NCBI GenBank assembly: GCA_947487835.1
Contig: CANKXX010000001.1
Location: 434,001 to 498,000 of the forward strand
Source: an uncultured Microbacteriaceae bacterium
GTDB taxonomy: Bacteria; Actinomycetota; Actinomycetes; Actinomycetales; Microbacteriaceae
Reading direction: 5' to 3'
DNA: 64,000 bases
Part shown: positions 56,414 through 64,000 of the stretch, in pieces
How positions within the stretch are numbered: the first letter of the stretch is position 1
Layout: the number at the start of each line of letters is the position of its first letter
Notes under the pieces: generated by a model
The model's database searches: none
Told to the model about the DNA's origin: nothing
Seen by the model: the letters and a program-made list of their open reading frames with translations, nothing else
Made by a program: the position numbers and the translations under genes

Positions 56414-56980
56414 CTACCAGTCGATGGCGCGGGTCTCGCCCACCAGGCAGCGGCCGGTGCCGAGGACGGGGGCGACGAGGCTCGCGTAGCCGGAGGCGCT
56501 GCGCTCGCCGATGAGGCAGCCGTCGCTCGCGCGCACGGCGAACTGAACGGAGTCGGCGTCACGACCGATGGCCGTTGTGTCGTCCGTGACCTCCATGGCC
56601 GCCTTGTCGAAGCCGGCGGCGACGAGGGCGTCCACGAGGGCTCGTCCGTCGGCGCTCGGATCGGCCGCAATCGCCGCGGCGCTCACGGAGTCGAACAGGG
56701 GGCGGTTCTCCTCGGCGGTCCCGCCGGGCACAAGGGTGGGCGGAGCCGCGGCGCCGTCGGTCGACGACGAAGATGACGACGCCGTCGGTGCGGGCGCGGG
56801 CGGTTCAGCGGCGGTGTCGGGGAGGCCGAGCGCCGAGCAAGCCGTCAGCGGCGCGACAAGCAGGGCGCCCGCAAGCAGAGACACGGAGCGCCTCGCCCAG
56901 CGGAACGGGGCACGCAGGCGGCCACGTGACGCCGTGGCTGCAGCGGCAGAGTCCCCCGGTGTCGCGCGCCATTCCTGCAC
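56414..56980 (-). CDS. DUF6993-type lipoprotein
   Basis: A 188-residue exported lipoprotein: Arg-rich start, hydrophobic segment and lipobox PLTAC (Cys48), then a Ser/Thr/Pro linker. The mature domain (LFDSVSAAAIAADPSADGRA to the final TRAIDW) matches the DUF6993 type of Microbacteriaceae; function unknown. One Cys pair (GCLIGE; GRCLVGE) may form a disulfide. TAGGAT lies about 50 nt upstream of the start. Confidence 0.75.
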   Translation of the reverse strand: MQEWRATPGDSAAAATASRGRLRAPFRWARRSVSLLAGALLVAPLTACSALGLPDTAAEPPAPAPTASSSSSSTDGAAAPPTLVPGGTAEENRPLFDSVSAAAIAADPSADGRALVDALVAAGFDKAAMEVTDDTTAIGRDADSVQFAVRASDGCLIGERSASGYASLVAPVLGTGRCLVGETRAIDW

Positions 56981-57025
56981 CCGGCCCTCGCAATCGCTCC
57001 CGCGGCCGTGCGCCGCTCTCCGATC

Positions 57026-57550
57026 CTAGGGTGACGGGGCGCGCACCCCTGCCGCAGCCGGGGGCGCCGACGGGTGTGCCGGCACGGCCGCCTCCACGTC
57101 GGCGTCCTCCGCAAGCGCGAGTGGGTCGGCCGTCGGCGGCGGTGATGCCGCAGACGCTCGGGGCGGCGCATCGGGCGGGCGCAGAGCCGTCGACGACGTC
57201 GCGCGGGTGAAGACGGCGGTGCCCCAGGCCAGATCATGACCGAGGGCCTCCGCCTCGACCTCGATCGTGGTGCCCGAGCGCTCGCCGCTGCTCCAGTCCC
57301 GGATGCGCAGCCGCCCGGTCACGATCACCCGGTCGCCCTTGGCGACAGACGCCGCGGTGTGCAGGGCGAGCTGCCGGAACCCGGTGACCGTGTACCAGTT
57401 CGTCTCGCCGTCCACCCACTCGCCGGTACGCCGGTCGTAGCGCCGCTGCGTCGACGCAAGACGGAAGCTCGTGATGGGCAGTCCCTCGCCCGTGACGAGG
57501 TGACGTGGCGCCGTCGCCACAAAACCGCTGAGCGTGATGGTGTCCGTCAT
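57026..57550 (-). CDS. ssb: Single-stranded DNA-binding protein
   Basis: A 174-residue OB-fold protein. The fold runs from ITLSGFVATAPRH to the EVEAEALGHDLAWG strand (about residues 5-110), with the aromatic DNA-contact residues in WYTVTGF and the DWSSGE loop. The C-terminal 60 residues are Pro/Ala-rich and lack the acidic DDDIPF tip of the main SSB, so this is a second, specialised SSB. The ATG at 57550 has GGGAG upstream. Confidence 0.88.
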   Translation of the reverse strand: MTDTITLSGFVATAPRHLVTGEGLPITSFRLASTQRRYDRRTGEWVDGETNWYTVTGFRQLALHTAASVAKGDRVIVTGRLRIRDWSSGERSGTTIEVEAEALGHDLAWGTAVFTRATSSTALRPPDAPPRASAASPPPTADPLALAEDADVEAAVPAHPSAPPAAAGVRAPSP

Positions 57551-57731
57551 GGAGCGCTCCCGTCCCGTTCGCCCCCTCACTGCGAGGGCGGGCCGGGAAG
57601 CGGCGCTCGTGCCAGTCGGCCGCTCCCCGGCCCGTGCGCCACATTCTTCGGGGACGCGCGTGGCTGCAGACGGCTGACTGCCCGAACGGTGGACCCCGAG
57701 GAGCGTCGGTCCCGGTGTGAGGGGACGGAGC

Positions 57732-57754
57732 GTCCCTTCGACAGGCTCAGGGAC
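57732..57754. repeat. REP-like 23-nt repeat
   Basis: GTCCCTTCGACAGG...AGGGAC, one member of the window-wide family, between ssb and a small hypothetical gene. Confidence 0.85.
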
Positions 57755-57782
57755 CGTGCCGCGCGCTACGCCCAGCCGCGGG

Positions 57783-57986
57783 TCAGTGCTCGCGGAACTC
57801 GAGGTCCCCCGCCATGCCCTGCAGCGCGGACTTCGCGATCTCCAGCGTCGGGTAGGTGCCGTGCTCCTGGTCCCGCTTGAGCAGGCGGACGACGTAGCCG
57901 TCCTCGCGGGAGTGGATGGAACCCACAGCTCCCGCCGGTCCGAATGCCACCCAGGTCTTGCCGGACACGTGCGTACTCATCGACAT
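57783..57986 (-). CDS. Small conserved hypothetical protein
   Basis: A 67-residue soluble protein, SGKTWVAFGPAGAVGSI near the start and a mixed C-terminal helix (LEIAKSALQGMAG). The Gly-rich segment is not a P-loop. The ATG at 57986 has GGAGGG 7 nt upstream; two other in-frame ATGs are close. Function unknown. It sits between ssb and msrA; a terminator separates it from msrA. Confidence 0.65.
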   Translation of the reverse strand: MSMSTHVSGKTWVAFGPAGAVGSIHSREDGYVVRLLKRDQEHGTYPTLEIAKSALQGMAGDLEFREH

Positions 57987-58053
57987 TCCACAGCCCTCCA
58001 TTGGTCCCGTGTTACCGACAGATTACGCCCGCCTGTGATGGCGCTGAGGGAAG

Positions 58054-58080
58054 CGGAGGCGTTTCGCAGAAACGCCTCCG
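58054..58080 (-). terminator. Terminator after msrA
   Basis: Perfect 12-bp stem (GGAGGCGTTTC core) with a 3-nt loop GCA, 12 nt after the msrA stop. Confidence 0.75.
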
Positions 58081-58092
58081 CCCCGACGCCGG

Positions 58093-58620
58093 CTAGGAGG
58101 CCAGCACGTACTGCGCGAAGGACTTGCGCACCTTGTTCACCTTCGGCACGGCCACGGCCATGCAATATCCCTGGCCGGGATTCTTCGCGAAGAAGTCCTG
58201 GTGGTAGTCCTCGGCGTCGAACCACTCGCCCAGAGGCTCGAGCGTGGTGACGACGGTGCCGTCCCACAGGTCGGCCGCCTTCTCGATGGCCTCCGCGAAG
58301 AGCGCCTTCTGCTCCTCGTCCGTGTAGAACATCGCCGAGCGGTACTGGGTGCCGACGTCGGCGCCCTGGCGGTTGAGCTGGCGCGGGTCGTGGAGCGTGA
58401 AGAACACGTCGAGGATCACCTGCGCGGGGATGACGGTCTCGTCGAACACGACCTTCACGGCCTCGGCGTGCCCGGTCCTGCCGGTGCACACGGCCTCGTA
58501 CGACGGGTGCGCCGTCGCCCCGCCCGTGTAGCCGGAGATCACGTCCTTGACGCCGTCGAGGGTGCGGTACACCGCATCCAGACACCAGAAACATCCACCC
58601 GCGAGCACAAAGGTCTGCAT
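58093..58620 (-). CDS. msrA: Peptide methionine-S-sulfoxide reductase A
   Basis: A 175-residue repair enzyme reducing methionine-S-sulfoxide. The active Cys10 is in the GCFWC motif (Cys13 also present). Other conserved segments: SGYTGGATAHPSYEAVCTG and HAEAVKVVFD. TAGGCT (58627-58632) lies 6 nt before the ATG at 58620, a leaderless start. Divergent from the aldo-keto reductase gene. Confidence 0.96.
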   Translation of the reverse strand: MQTFVLAGGCFWCLDAVYRTLDGVKDVISGYTGGATAHPSYEAVCTGRTGHAEAVKVVFDETVIPAQVILDVFFTLHDPRQLNRQGADVGTQYRSAMFYTDEEQKALFAEAIEKAADLWDGTVVTTLEPLGEWFDAEDYHQDFFAKNPGQGYCMAVAVPKVNKVRKSFAQYVLAS

Positions 58621-58749
58621 GGGATCAGCCTACTTTCGTCTATTCGGCGGTATTTCCCGCCGTGATGAACAACGCGGGAAGGGGGGCCCGCATTCCGCCC
58701 CGGAGGCAGCGGAGCGGACGCCGCCGGGTCGGGCAATAGGGTTGCAGGT

Positions 58750-59754
58750 ATGACCTATGTCGCAGCTGACAACCGCTACGAAGCCATGCCCTACCGCCGA
58801 TCCGGGAAGACCGGACTGCAGTTGCCCGAGGTTTCCCTCGGTCTCTGGCACAACTTCGGATTCGACCGCCCCATCGACACCCAGCGCGCGATCCTGCGCC
58901 GGGCGTTCGATCTCGGCGTCAACCACTTCGACCTCGCGAACAACTACGGCCCGCCCGCCGGATCGGCCGAGACGAACTTCGGCCGCATCTACGCCGACGA
59001 CTTCCGCCCGTACCGCGACGAGCTCGTCATCTCCACGAAGGCGGGCTACTACATGTGGGAGGGCCCCTACGGCGAGTGGGGATCCCGCAAGTACATGCTC
59101 GCGTCCCTCGACCAGAGCCTCGGCCGGATGGGCCTCGACTACGTCGACATCTTCTACTCGCACCGACCCGACCCCAACACTCCGATCGAGGAGACGGTGG
59201 GCGCCCTGGCCACCGCCGTGCAGCAGGGCAAGGCCCTGTACGCCGGCATCTCGAGCTACAGCCCGGAGCAGACCCGCGCCGCGGTCGCCGCCATCGCGGA
59301 GCACAAGGTGCCGATCGTCATCCACCAGCCGCGCTACAACATGTTCGACCGCCGGGTGGAGAACGGTCTCCTCGAGGCGCTCGACGAGACCGGGATGGGA
59401 AGCATCGTCTTCTCCCCGCTCGCCCAGGGGCTCCTCACCGACCGCTACCTCGATGGCAACGTGCCGTCCGACTCCCGGGCGGCGCAGAACCACTTCCTGT
59501 CGAGCACCTCGATCAGCGACGAGTACCTGCAGAAGGCGCGCGCGCTCAACGACGTCGCCCGGCAGCGCGGCCAGACCCTCGCCCAGCTCGCGCTCTCCTG
59601 GGTGCTCCGTCACCCGCAGGTGACGAGCGCGCTCATCGGTGCCTCCAGCGTGCAGCAGCTGGAGCAGAACATCGCTGCCCTCGAGGCGGCGCCGCTGTCC
59701 GCCGAGGAGCTCGCCGCGATCGAGCCGAACGCGGTGGACGGCACCAGCCTGTAG
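58750..59754 (+). CDS. Aldo-keto reductase (YghZ/AKR14-like)
   Basis: A 334-residue NADPH-dependent TIM-barrel reductase. The catalytic tetrad is visible as Asp (FDLANNYG), Tyr in the same motif, Lys (ISTKAGYYM) and His (FYSHRPD). The MWEGPYGEWGSRKYM region is typical of the YghZ/L-glyceraldehyde-3-phosphate reductase group, so detoxification of small aldehydes is likely. TAGGGT (58737-58742) lies 7 nt before ATG 58750. Confidence 0.92.
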   Translation: MTYVAADNRYEAMPYRRSGKTGLQLPEVSLGLWHNFGFDRPIDTQRAILRRAFDLGVNHFDLANNYGPPAGSAETNFGRIYADDFRPYRDELVISTKAGYYMWEGPYGEWGSRKYMLASLDQSLGRMGLDYVDIFYSHRPDPNTPIEETVGALATAVQQGKALYAGISSYSPEQTRAAVAAIAEHKVPIVIHQPRYNMFDRRVENGLLEALDETGMGSIVFSPLAQGLLTDRYLDGNVPSDSRAAQNHFLSSTSISDEYLQKARALNDVARQRGQTLAQLALSWVLRHPQVTSALIGASSVQQLEQNIAALEAAPLSAEELAAIEPNAVDGTSL

Positions 59755-59779
59755 CCCACCGCCCGCACGTCGCGCGCAC

Positions 59780-59816
59780 AACGCCGCCGGTCCTCCCCAG
59801 GGGGATCGGCGGCGTT
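59780..59816 (+). terminator. Terminator after the aldo-keto reductase
   Basis: AACGCCGCCG at 59780-59789 pairs with 59807-59816, with an inner CCCC/GGGG stem and a short TTT. Confidence 0.75.
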
Positions 59817-59926
59817 TCTCGTTCCCGGCGGCGGCGGGCGACGGCCGGCCGGAATGTCGGTGGTGGCTCGTAACGTGAGGTCCATCACCACGACACCGCC
59901 GGGCCGGCGGCACGAACGGAGGACCC

Positions 59927-60166
59927 ATGGCAACACTCACCCTGCCGCCCCGCGTCTCGTCCGCGCCGACCCTCGTGCAGCTGCACAACGGCCTCTGGCG
60001 GGTGCTGCGCTCATCGGGCAGCGTGCTCGGCTACATCGAGAGCGTGCCCGACGAGCGAGGCGAACGATTCCGCGCCAAGCGCCTGACCGCCGACAAGCGG
60101 GGCTTCGTGCCGCTCGGCGAGTTCTGGCGGCTGCAGGACGCGATCGACTGCCTGCGCTTCGCCTGA
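59927..60166 (+). CDS. Small conserved hypothetical protein
   Basis: A 79-residue basic protein with no signal peptide. The segment LWRVLRSSGSVLGYIESV followed by RGERFRAKRL suggests a small beta-rich fold. GGAGGA precedes ATG 59927, which supports a real start. I do not recognise a family. Confidence 0.65.
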   Translation: MATLTLPPRVSSAPTLVQLHNGLWRVLRSSGSVLGYIESVPDERGERFRAKRLTADKRGFVPLGEFWRLQDAIDCLRFA

Positions 60167-60221
60167 CGCCACACCGCACGGCCTTCCCTGCGATCCCGTG
60201 CGCCGCACGTAATCTGCGGGC

Positions 60222-61028
60222 ATGGAGTGGTGGAACAATCTCGTGAACTGGGTGACCTCGGAGCCGGGCTCGACGATCATGACGAGTGCGGTCCTGCCCT
60301 TCGTCGCCATCGTGCTGGCCGGCGTCCTCGCCGCCCTGATCGCCCGCGGGGCCATCAAGCGGCTGCTCGCCCGGCAGGATCGTGAGCTCAAGGCCGCGGC
60401 CATCGGCACGCTGGTGGGGGCCGCCCGCCAGGCCGCCGTCTGGCACTCGCTGTCCCCGCAGGAGCAGCTGCTCGCCGATCGCGCCGCCGGGGACGCGGAC
60501 ATCCAGGTGCGGATGCTGCCCATCCGTGGCGCCGGGGTGGCGGCCGACTGGGCGGAGCACGAGATCGCCGAGTTCAAGCGCGGCAGCGCGACGTTCGCCT
60601 ACCAGTTCGACACGCTGCTCACCGAGTTCCGCAACAGGCTCGTCGAGTGGCAGCACCGCCCGGGCCGCGCGCGGAAGATCTTCCAGAGCGACATCGCCCG
60701 CTGGTCGATCGAGGTGAGCGACACCGAGAAGGAGCTGCAGAGCCGCCAGGACGCGTGGGTGGCCCAGCAGCAGGCCGAGCGGTACGAGTCTCAGCACCGC
60801 GGCGGACGCACCGCCTCGCCGGCCGTTCCCACCGAGCCCGTCCGCGCCGCCCAGCCGGTCAGGCAGCAGGACGAGGCGGAGACCGTCGCCCTGCCGGTCT
60901 CGCCCATCCCTCGCAGCCAGTCCGGCGCTCGAGAGGTCGAGTCCCCGGTCGAGGACTACGACCTGCAGCCCGTGCCCTCCTCTTCCGGTCGCGACACCTC
61001 GCGCGACGCCGACGGCCCGAACAGCTAG
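60222..61028 (+). CDS. Membrane-anchored protein with disordered tail
   Basis: A 268-residue protein. One helix (about residues 20-45) anchors it; residues 50-190 form a charged, likely helical cytoplasmic domain (RQDRELKAAAIGTLVGAA; EEFKRG-like segments); residues 190-268 are Pro/Gln/Ser-rich and disordered. TAATCT (60210-60215) lies 6 nt before ATG 60222. Function unknown; similar genes occur in Microbacteriaceae. Confidence 0.7.
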   Translation: MEWWNNLVNWVTSEPGSTIMTSAVLPFVAIVLAGVLAALIARGAIKRLLARQDRELKAAAIGTLVGAARQAAVWHSLSPQEQLLADRAAGDADIQVRMLPIRGAGVAADWAEHEIAEFKRGSATFAYQFDTLLTEFRNRLVEWQHRPGRARKIFQSDIARWSIEVSDTEKELQSRQDAWVAQQQAERYESQHRGGRTASPAVPTEPVRAAQPVRQQDEAETVALPVSPIPRSQSGAREVESPVEDYDLQPVPSSSGRDTSRDADGPNS

Positions 61029-61070
61029 CCCCGCGAGAACCGCGCACGGCGCCCGCCCGGCGCACGAAGT

Positions 61071-61099
61071 GGGGCCGCTTCCCATCCGGAAGCGGCCCC
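61071..61099. terminator. Bidirectional terminator between 60222 gene and nadE
   Basis: 12-bp stem GGGGCCGCTTCC/GGAAGCGGCCCC with a 5-nt loop, followed by CTCTTCGGTTT; lies between convergent genes. Confidence 0.85.
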
Positions 61100-61130
61100 T
61101 CTTCGGTTTCCCTGTGCAACGACTTCCGGC

Positions 61131-61952
61131 TCAGCGCCACCACTTGTCGAACATCGAGGCGGGCACGCGGCGCTTGTGCTCCGTCGCGAGGTACCGGGCG
61201 CCGATCGCCTCGGCCACGTCGTCGGCGACCTGCTTGCCCTCGAGGTAGTCGTCGATGTCCTCGTACCGGAGGCCGAGGTTCGCCTCGTCCGTCTGCCCCG
61301 GCGTGTGGTCGAGCAGGTCGGCGGTCGGCGCCTTCAGGTAGAGCCGCTCGGGCGCACCGAGGTGCTCGAGCAGGGCGCGTCCCTGCCGCTTCGTCAGGCC
61401 GGTCAGGGGCAGCAGGTCGGCGCCGCCGTCGCCGTACTTGGTAAAGAAGCCGGTGACGGCCTCAGCGGCGTGGTCCGTGCCGATGACCAGCAGGCCCTCC
61501 TGTCCCGCCATCGCGTACTGCGCGATCATGCGGGAGCGCGCCTTCACGTTGCCCTTGGTGAAGTCGGTCATCTCCTGGCTCACCGCATCCGCGTACTCGG
61601 CCTGGAAGCCGTCCACCGCCCGGTGGATGTTGAAGACGACGGAGCGCTGCGGCCGGATGAAGGTCAGCGCGAGCTGCGCGTCCTCCTCGTCGGCCTGCAC
61701 GTTGTAGGGCAGCCGCGCGGCGATGAAGGTGGCCTGCACGCCCTCCTCGGCGAGCTCCTCGACGGCGAGCTGGGCGAGCCGCCCCGCGAGGGAGGAGTCC
61801 TGGCCACCGCTGATGCCGAGCACGAAGCCCGCGGCACCCGTGCGGCGCAGGTAGTCCTTCAAGAACGTGACGCGCGCGCGCACCTCCTCGGCGGGGTCGA
61901 TCCGGGGCGCGACGTTGAGGTCGGCGATGATACGGGTCTGCAGTTCACGCAT
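61131..61952 (-). CDS. nadE: NH3-dependent NAD+ synthetase
   Basis: A 273-residue NadE that amidates deamido-NAD with ammonia. The PP-loop SGGQDSS is near 48-54, and [12 protein letters not shown] and [15 protein letters not shown] are conserved. Its length fits the ammonia-dependent type without a glutaminase domain. The ATG at 61952 aligns with the family N-terminus (MRELQTRII); a GTG 9 nt upstream is also in frame. The start lies only 10 nt from the tRNA-Arg 3' end, so no independent promoter fits between them. Confidence 0.95.
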   Translation of the reverse strand: MRELQTRIIADLNVAPRIDPAEEVRARVTFLKDYLRRTGAAGFVLGISGGQDSSLAGRLAQLAVEELAEEGVQATFIAARLPYNVQADEEDAQLALTFIRPQRSVVFNIHRAVDGFQAEYADAVSQEMTDFTKGNVKARSRMIAQYAMAGQEGLLVIGTDHAAEAVTGFFTKYGDGGADLLPLTGLTKRQGRALLEHLGAPERLYLKAPTADLLDHTPGQTDEANLGLRYEDIDDYLEGKQVADDVAEAIGARYLATEHKRRVPASMFDKWWR

Positions 61953-61962
61953 ATCGGTCACG

Positions 61963-62035
61963 TGCCCTCGGCAGGAATCGAACCTGCGACCAAGAGATTA
62001 GAAGGCTCCTGCTCTATCCGCTGAGCTACGAGGGC
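61963..62035 (-). tRNA. tRNA-Arg (anticodon TCT)
   Basis: 73 nt with acceptor GCCCTCG/CGAGGGC, D stem GCTC/GAGC and T stem GCAGG/CCTGC. The anticodon stem GGAGC/TCTCT has a G-T pair and a C31-T39 mismatch. CCA not encoded. Immediately upstream of nadE on the same strand. Confidence 0.93.
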
Positions 62036-62079
62036 GTTGCGTCGCTACAACGATACCGCGGCCGTGTTTCGTGCCGATG

Positions 62080-62307
62080 TCACGCGTAGGTGCCCCGGGC
62101 CAGGCCGATCACGCCGAAGATCGCGAGCCCGAGGGCGAGCAGCAGCGACACCGTCACGAGGATCTGGTGGACGCGCAGGAAGCGGGTCGCGGCGCCGCTC
62201 GACGTGCGGGCACGCGGGTCACGCGCGACGCGGCGGAGGAAGGCCGGCCACACGAAGAAGCTCCAGGCGGCGTTGACGAGCAGGAACAGGGCGAGAGCGA
62301 TGGTCAC
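62080..62307 (-). CDS. Small membrane protein, SCO4848 family
   Basis: A 75-residue protein with two hydrophobic segments (residues 2-22 and 49-68) around a basic loop. It matches the SCO4848-type family, which in actinobacteria is found next to orn; no function known. TACACT (62314-62319) lies 6 nt before GTG 62307. Divergent from orn. Confidence 0.78.
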   Translation of the reverse strand: MTIALALFLLVNAAWSFFVWPAFLRRVARDPRARTSSGAATRFLRVHQILVTVSLLLALGLAIFGVIGLARGTYA

Positions 62308-62363
62308 CGACCGAGTGTACGCAGGGGCCGGAGGGCGCCGATCGCGCTCGGTAGACTTGACGG

Positions 62364-62984
62364 ATGGCCAACAACGCTGAGCATCTCGTCTGGATCGACT
62401 GCGAGATGACAGGACTCGACATCGCCATCGACGAGCTCGTCGAGGTGGCCGTCGTGATCACCGACTGGGAGCTGCAGCCCGTGCACCCCGGCTTCAGCAT
62501 CGTCATCAAGCCGGACGACACCGCGCTCGCGAACATGGGCGAGTTCGTCACGAAGATGCACAGCGACTCCGGGCTCCTCGAGGAGATCCCGGGCGGGGTC
62601 AGCCTCGCCGACGCCGAGTACGCGGTACTCGAGTACATCCTGAAGTACGTTCCGGTGGGCCAGCAGGCCCCCATCGCCGGCAACACGATCGGCACCGACC
62701 GCACCTTCCTCGCGAAGTACATGCCGCGCGTCGACAGCCACCTGCACTACCGCAGCGTCGACGTGTCCTCCATCAAGGAGCTCGCCCGGCGCTGGTACCC
62801 GCGCATCTACTTCAACTCCCCCGAGAAGAACGGCGGCCACCGCGCCCTCGCCGACATCCTCGAGTCGATCCGAGAGCTCGACTACTACCGCTCGTCGCTC
62901 TTCGTCGCGGCTCCCGGACCGACGACCGAGGACGTCCAGGCGATTTCCTCGGCCACGGTGAACAAGTGGGGCTCTCGGTTGTAA
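62364..62984 (+). CDS. orn: Oligoribonuclease
   Basis: A 206-residue DEDDh exonuclease that degrades 2-5 nt RNAs to mononucleotides. Exo I is WIDCEMTGLD, exo II has AGNTIGTDRTFL, exo III is HRALADILES. Length fits the family. TAGACT (62352-62357) lies 6 nt before ATG 62364, so leaderless. Followed by tRNA-His. Confidence 0.96.
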   Translation: MANNAEHLVWIDCEMTGLDIAIDELVEVAVVITDWELQPVHPGFSIVIKPDDTALANMGEFVTKMHSDSGLLEEIPGGVSLADAEYAVLEYILKYVPVGQQAPIAGNTIGTDRTFLAKYMPRVDSHLHYRSVDVSSIKELARRWYPRIYFNSPEKNGGHRALADILESIRELDYYRSSLFVAAPGPTTEDVQAISSATVNKWGSRL

Positions 62985-63033
62985 TAGACTCTTCCAGTCG
63001 CGATGCTCGACCCCCTGGGTCGGGAGCGCACAT

Positions 63034-63107
63034 GGTGGGCGTAGCTCAGTTGGCAGAGCGCTGGCTTGTGGAGCCGGATGTCGCGGGTTCGAGCCCCGTC
63101 GTCCACC
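63034..63107 (+). tRNA. tRNA-His (anticodon GTG)
   Basis: Includes the encoded G-1 (63034) opposite discriminator C (63107). Acceptor GTGGGCG/CGTCCAC, anticodon loop CTTGTGG, T stem regular, CCA encoded at 63108-63110. Confidence 0.96.
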
Positions 63108-63112
63108 CCATA

Positions 63113-63147
63113 GCCCGGTCCGACCTCGTGTCGGACCGGGCCTTTTT
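63113..63147 (+). terminator. Rho-independent terminator after tRNA-His
   Basis: 12-bp perfect stem (63113-63124 with 63130-63141), loop CTCGT, followed by TTTTT. Confidence 0.92.
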
Positions 63148-63215
63148 CTTCCCCGGACCCTGTCCGCCACGGTCCGCGGCCGGAGCCGATCAGACTGCTG
63201 TGCGAGGCTGAACCC

Positions 63216-63566
63216 ATGTGCGAGGTTGACCGGGACGAGTTCGAGCGGCTGGTCGTCGCGGAGCTGGACGAACTGCCCGACGACATGGTCGAGGGGCTGG
63301 AGAACGTCGTCTTCGTCGTCGAGGACCGCCCGGAGGACGGCACGCTCGACCTCCTCGGCCTGTACGACGGTGTCTCGCTGACGGAACGCGGACAGTACGG
63401 GTTCGGCGAGATGCCGGATCGCATCATCCTCTATCGCGAGCCCTTGCTCGCGGTGAGCGAGGACGAGGAGCACCTGCGCGACGAGATCCACGTGACCCTG
63501 GTCCACGAGATCGCGCACTTCTACGGCATCGACGACGACAGGCTGCACGAGCTCGGGTGGGACTGA
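63216..63566 (+). CDS. Minimal zincin-type metallopeptidase family protein
   Basis: A 116-residue cytoplasmic protein of the small zincin family (COG3824, PF06262). The zinc motif is HEIAH, with a downstream Asp/Glu in HFYGIDDDRLHELGW as third ligand region. The N-terminal half is acidic. Peptidase activity of the family is not proven. The ATG at 63216 was used; GAGGCT lies 6 nt before the start region. Confidence 0.85.
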   Translation: MCEVDRDEFERLVVAELDELPDDMVEGLENVVFVVEDRPEDGTLDLLGLYDGVSLTERGQYGFGEMPDRIILYREPLLAVSEDEEHLRDEIHVTLVHEIAHFYGIDDDRLHELGWD

Positions 63567-63589
63567 CGGCCGTTCGTTAGCCTGACGGC

Positions 63590-64000
63590 ATGGGGCGTGG
63601 CACGAACGAGGACCGGCCGGCACGGCGTGTGGTGAGCGGGGCGGTCGGCGCCCTCGTGATCCTCGCGGTCGGGCTCTACGGACCGGTGACGCTCCTCCCC
63701 CCTCTCCCGGCCGCGGAACCGGTGCTCATCGACCGCGCGGCCCCGGTCCTCGACCCGGCGACCGCCCCGGTGCTGCCCGCGGAGGGCGCAAGTGCCGCGC
63801 TGCTCGCCGGCAGCACGACGCTGCTCGGAACGGCGGGCACGGCGGACGCCGTGCCGATGGCCGGCGTCGCCAAGCTCGTCGCCGCGCTCGTCACACTCGA
63901 CGAGCACCCCCTGGATCCCGGCCGGAACGGGGACAGCATCCCCGTCACGGCCGAGGACTACCGCTCCTACCTCGACTACCGGGATGCGGGCGCCCGGGCC
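63590..64000 (+). CDS. Penicillin-binding-type (D-Ala-D-Ala carboxypeptidase-like) protein, partial, nucleophile position Gly
   Basis: Open from ATG 63590 to the window end (137 codons, no stop). An N-terminal membrane segment (about 14-38) and a Pro/Ala-rich stretch lead to the region that in related Microbacteriaceae carboxypeptidases holds the SxxK motif. Here it reads MAGVAKLVAALVTLDEHPL: Gly92 replaces the nucleophile Ser, while Lys95 is kept. TAGCCT (63578-63583) lies 6 nt before the start. The rest of the domain is outside the window, so family assignment rests on this one region. Confidence 0.6.
   Translation, partial: MGRGTNEDRPARRVVSGAVGALVILAVGLYGPVTLLPPLPAAEPVLIDRAAPVLDPATAPVLPAEGASAALLAGSTTLLGTAGTADAVPMAGVAKLVAALVTLDEHPLDPGRNGDSIPVTAEDYRSYLDYRDAGARA

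Overview
The window is a very GC-rich chromosomal segment (by eye about 70% G+C) from an actinobacterium, most likely a member of the Microbacteriaceae. The evidence is an actinobacterial core gene order (ileS-folC-DUF4233-ndk, valS, clpX-clpP2-clpP1, tig, rpiB, pepN, glbO, ettA, nadE, orn), a translational-type ileS T-box leader, leaderless promoters, and small families I associate with Microbacteriaceae (DUF7882, DUF6993, the SCO4848-type membrane protein). The genus cannot be fixed from sequence alone. An ACC deaminase and a secreted galactose-oxidase-type enzyme suggest a plant-associated life.

Layout. 1-3118: a winged-helix-regulated ABC-2 exporter operon lying between two copies of an unusual hairpin element and followed by tandem repeats. 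3119-8965 (minus): ndk, DUF4233, folC and ileS, joined by stop/start overlaps and led by an isoleucine T-box. 9037-15770: a cytoplasmic M23-like protein, then a TetR gene divergent from a five-function peptide/oligopeptide ABC importer encoded by four genes, with a clear palindromic operator between them. 15809-24666: a P-loop kinase, valS, a methyltransferase, an M3 oligopeptidase, a class V aminotransferase-like enzyme and an SDR. 24737-31278 (minus): clpX, clpP2, clpP1 and tig, interrupted between clpP1 and tig by a DUF222-HNH gene wrapped in REP-like repeats. 31346-31710: tRNA-Pro and tRNA-Gly.

31798-37622: an accessory patch with a membrane protein, a uridine-kinase-like enzyme, a two-CBM32 galactose oxidase divergent from acdS, and DUF7882. 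37678-39822: a NarL-type two-component system. 39979-45285 (minus): a YtcJ amidohydrolase, PaiB, Nei and RpiB in one operon, then a DsbA-like oxidoreductase and DUF2332. 45409-54891: pepN, mscS overlapping a truncated haemoglobin, a VOC protein, tesB, a Rieske lipoprotein, a thioesterase and ettA. 54983-64000: a secreted repeat/excalibur protein, a DUF6993 lipoprotein, SSB, msrA, an aldo-keto reductase, unknown small genes, nadE beside tRNA-Arg, orn, tRNA-His, a zincin, and the start of a penicillin-binding-type protein whose nucleophile position appears to be glycine.

How the parts fit. Most of the window is housekeeping: translation (two tRNA synthetases, four tRNAs, EttA), proteostasis (ClpXP, trigger factor, PepN, M3 peptidase), cofactor synthesis (FolC, NadE), DNA and oxidative repair (Nei, MsrA, the DsbA-like protein, GlbO) and RNA turnover (Orn). 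The accessory load is the two ABC transporter operons, the galactose oxidase/ACC deaminase pair, and a 23-nt REP family scattered through intergenic regions. No prophage, insertion sequence or CRISPR array was seen.
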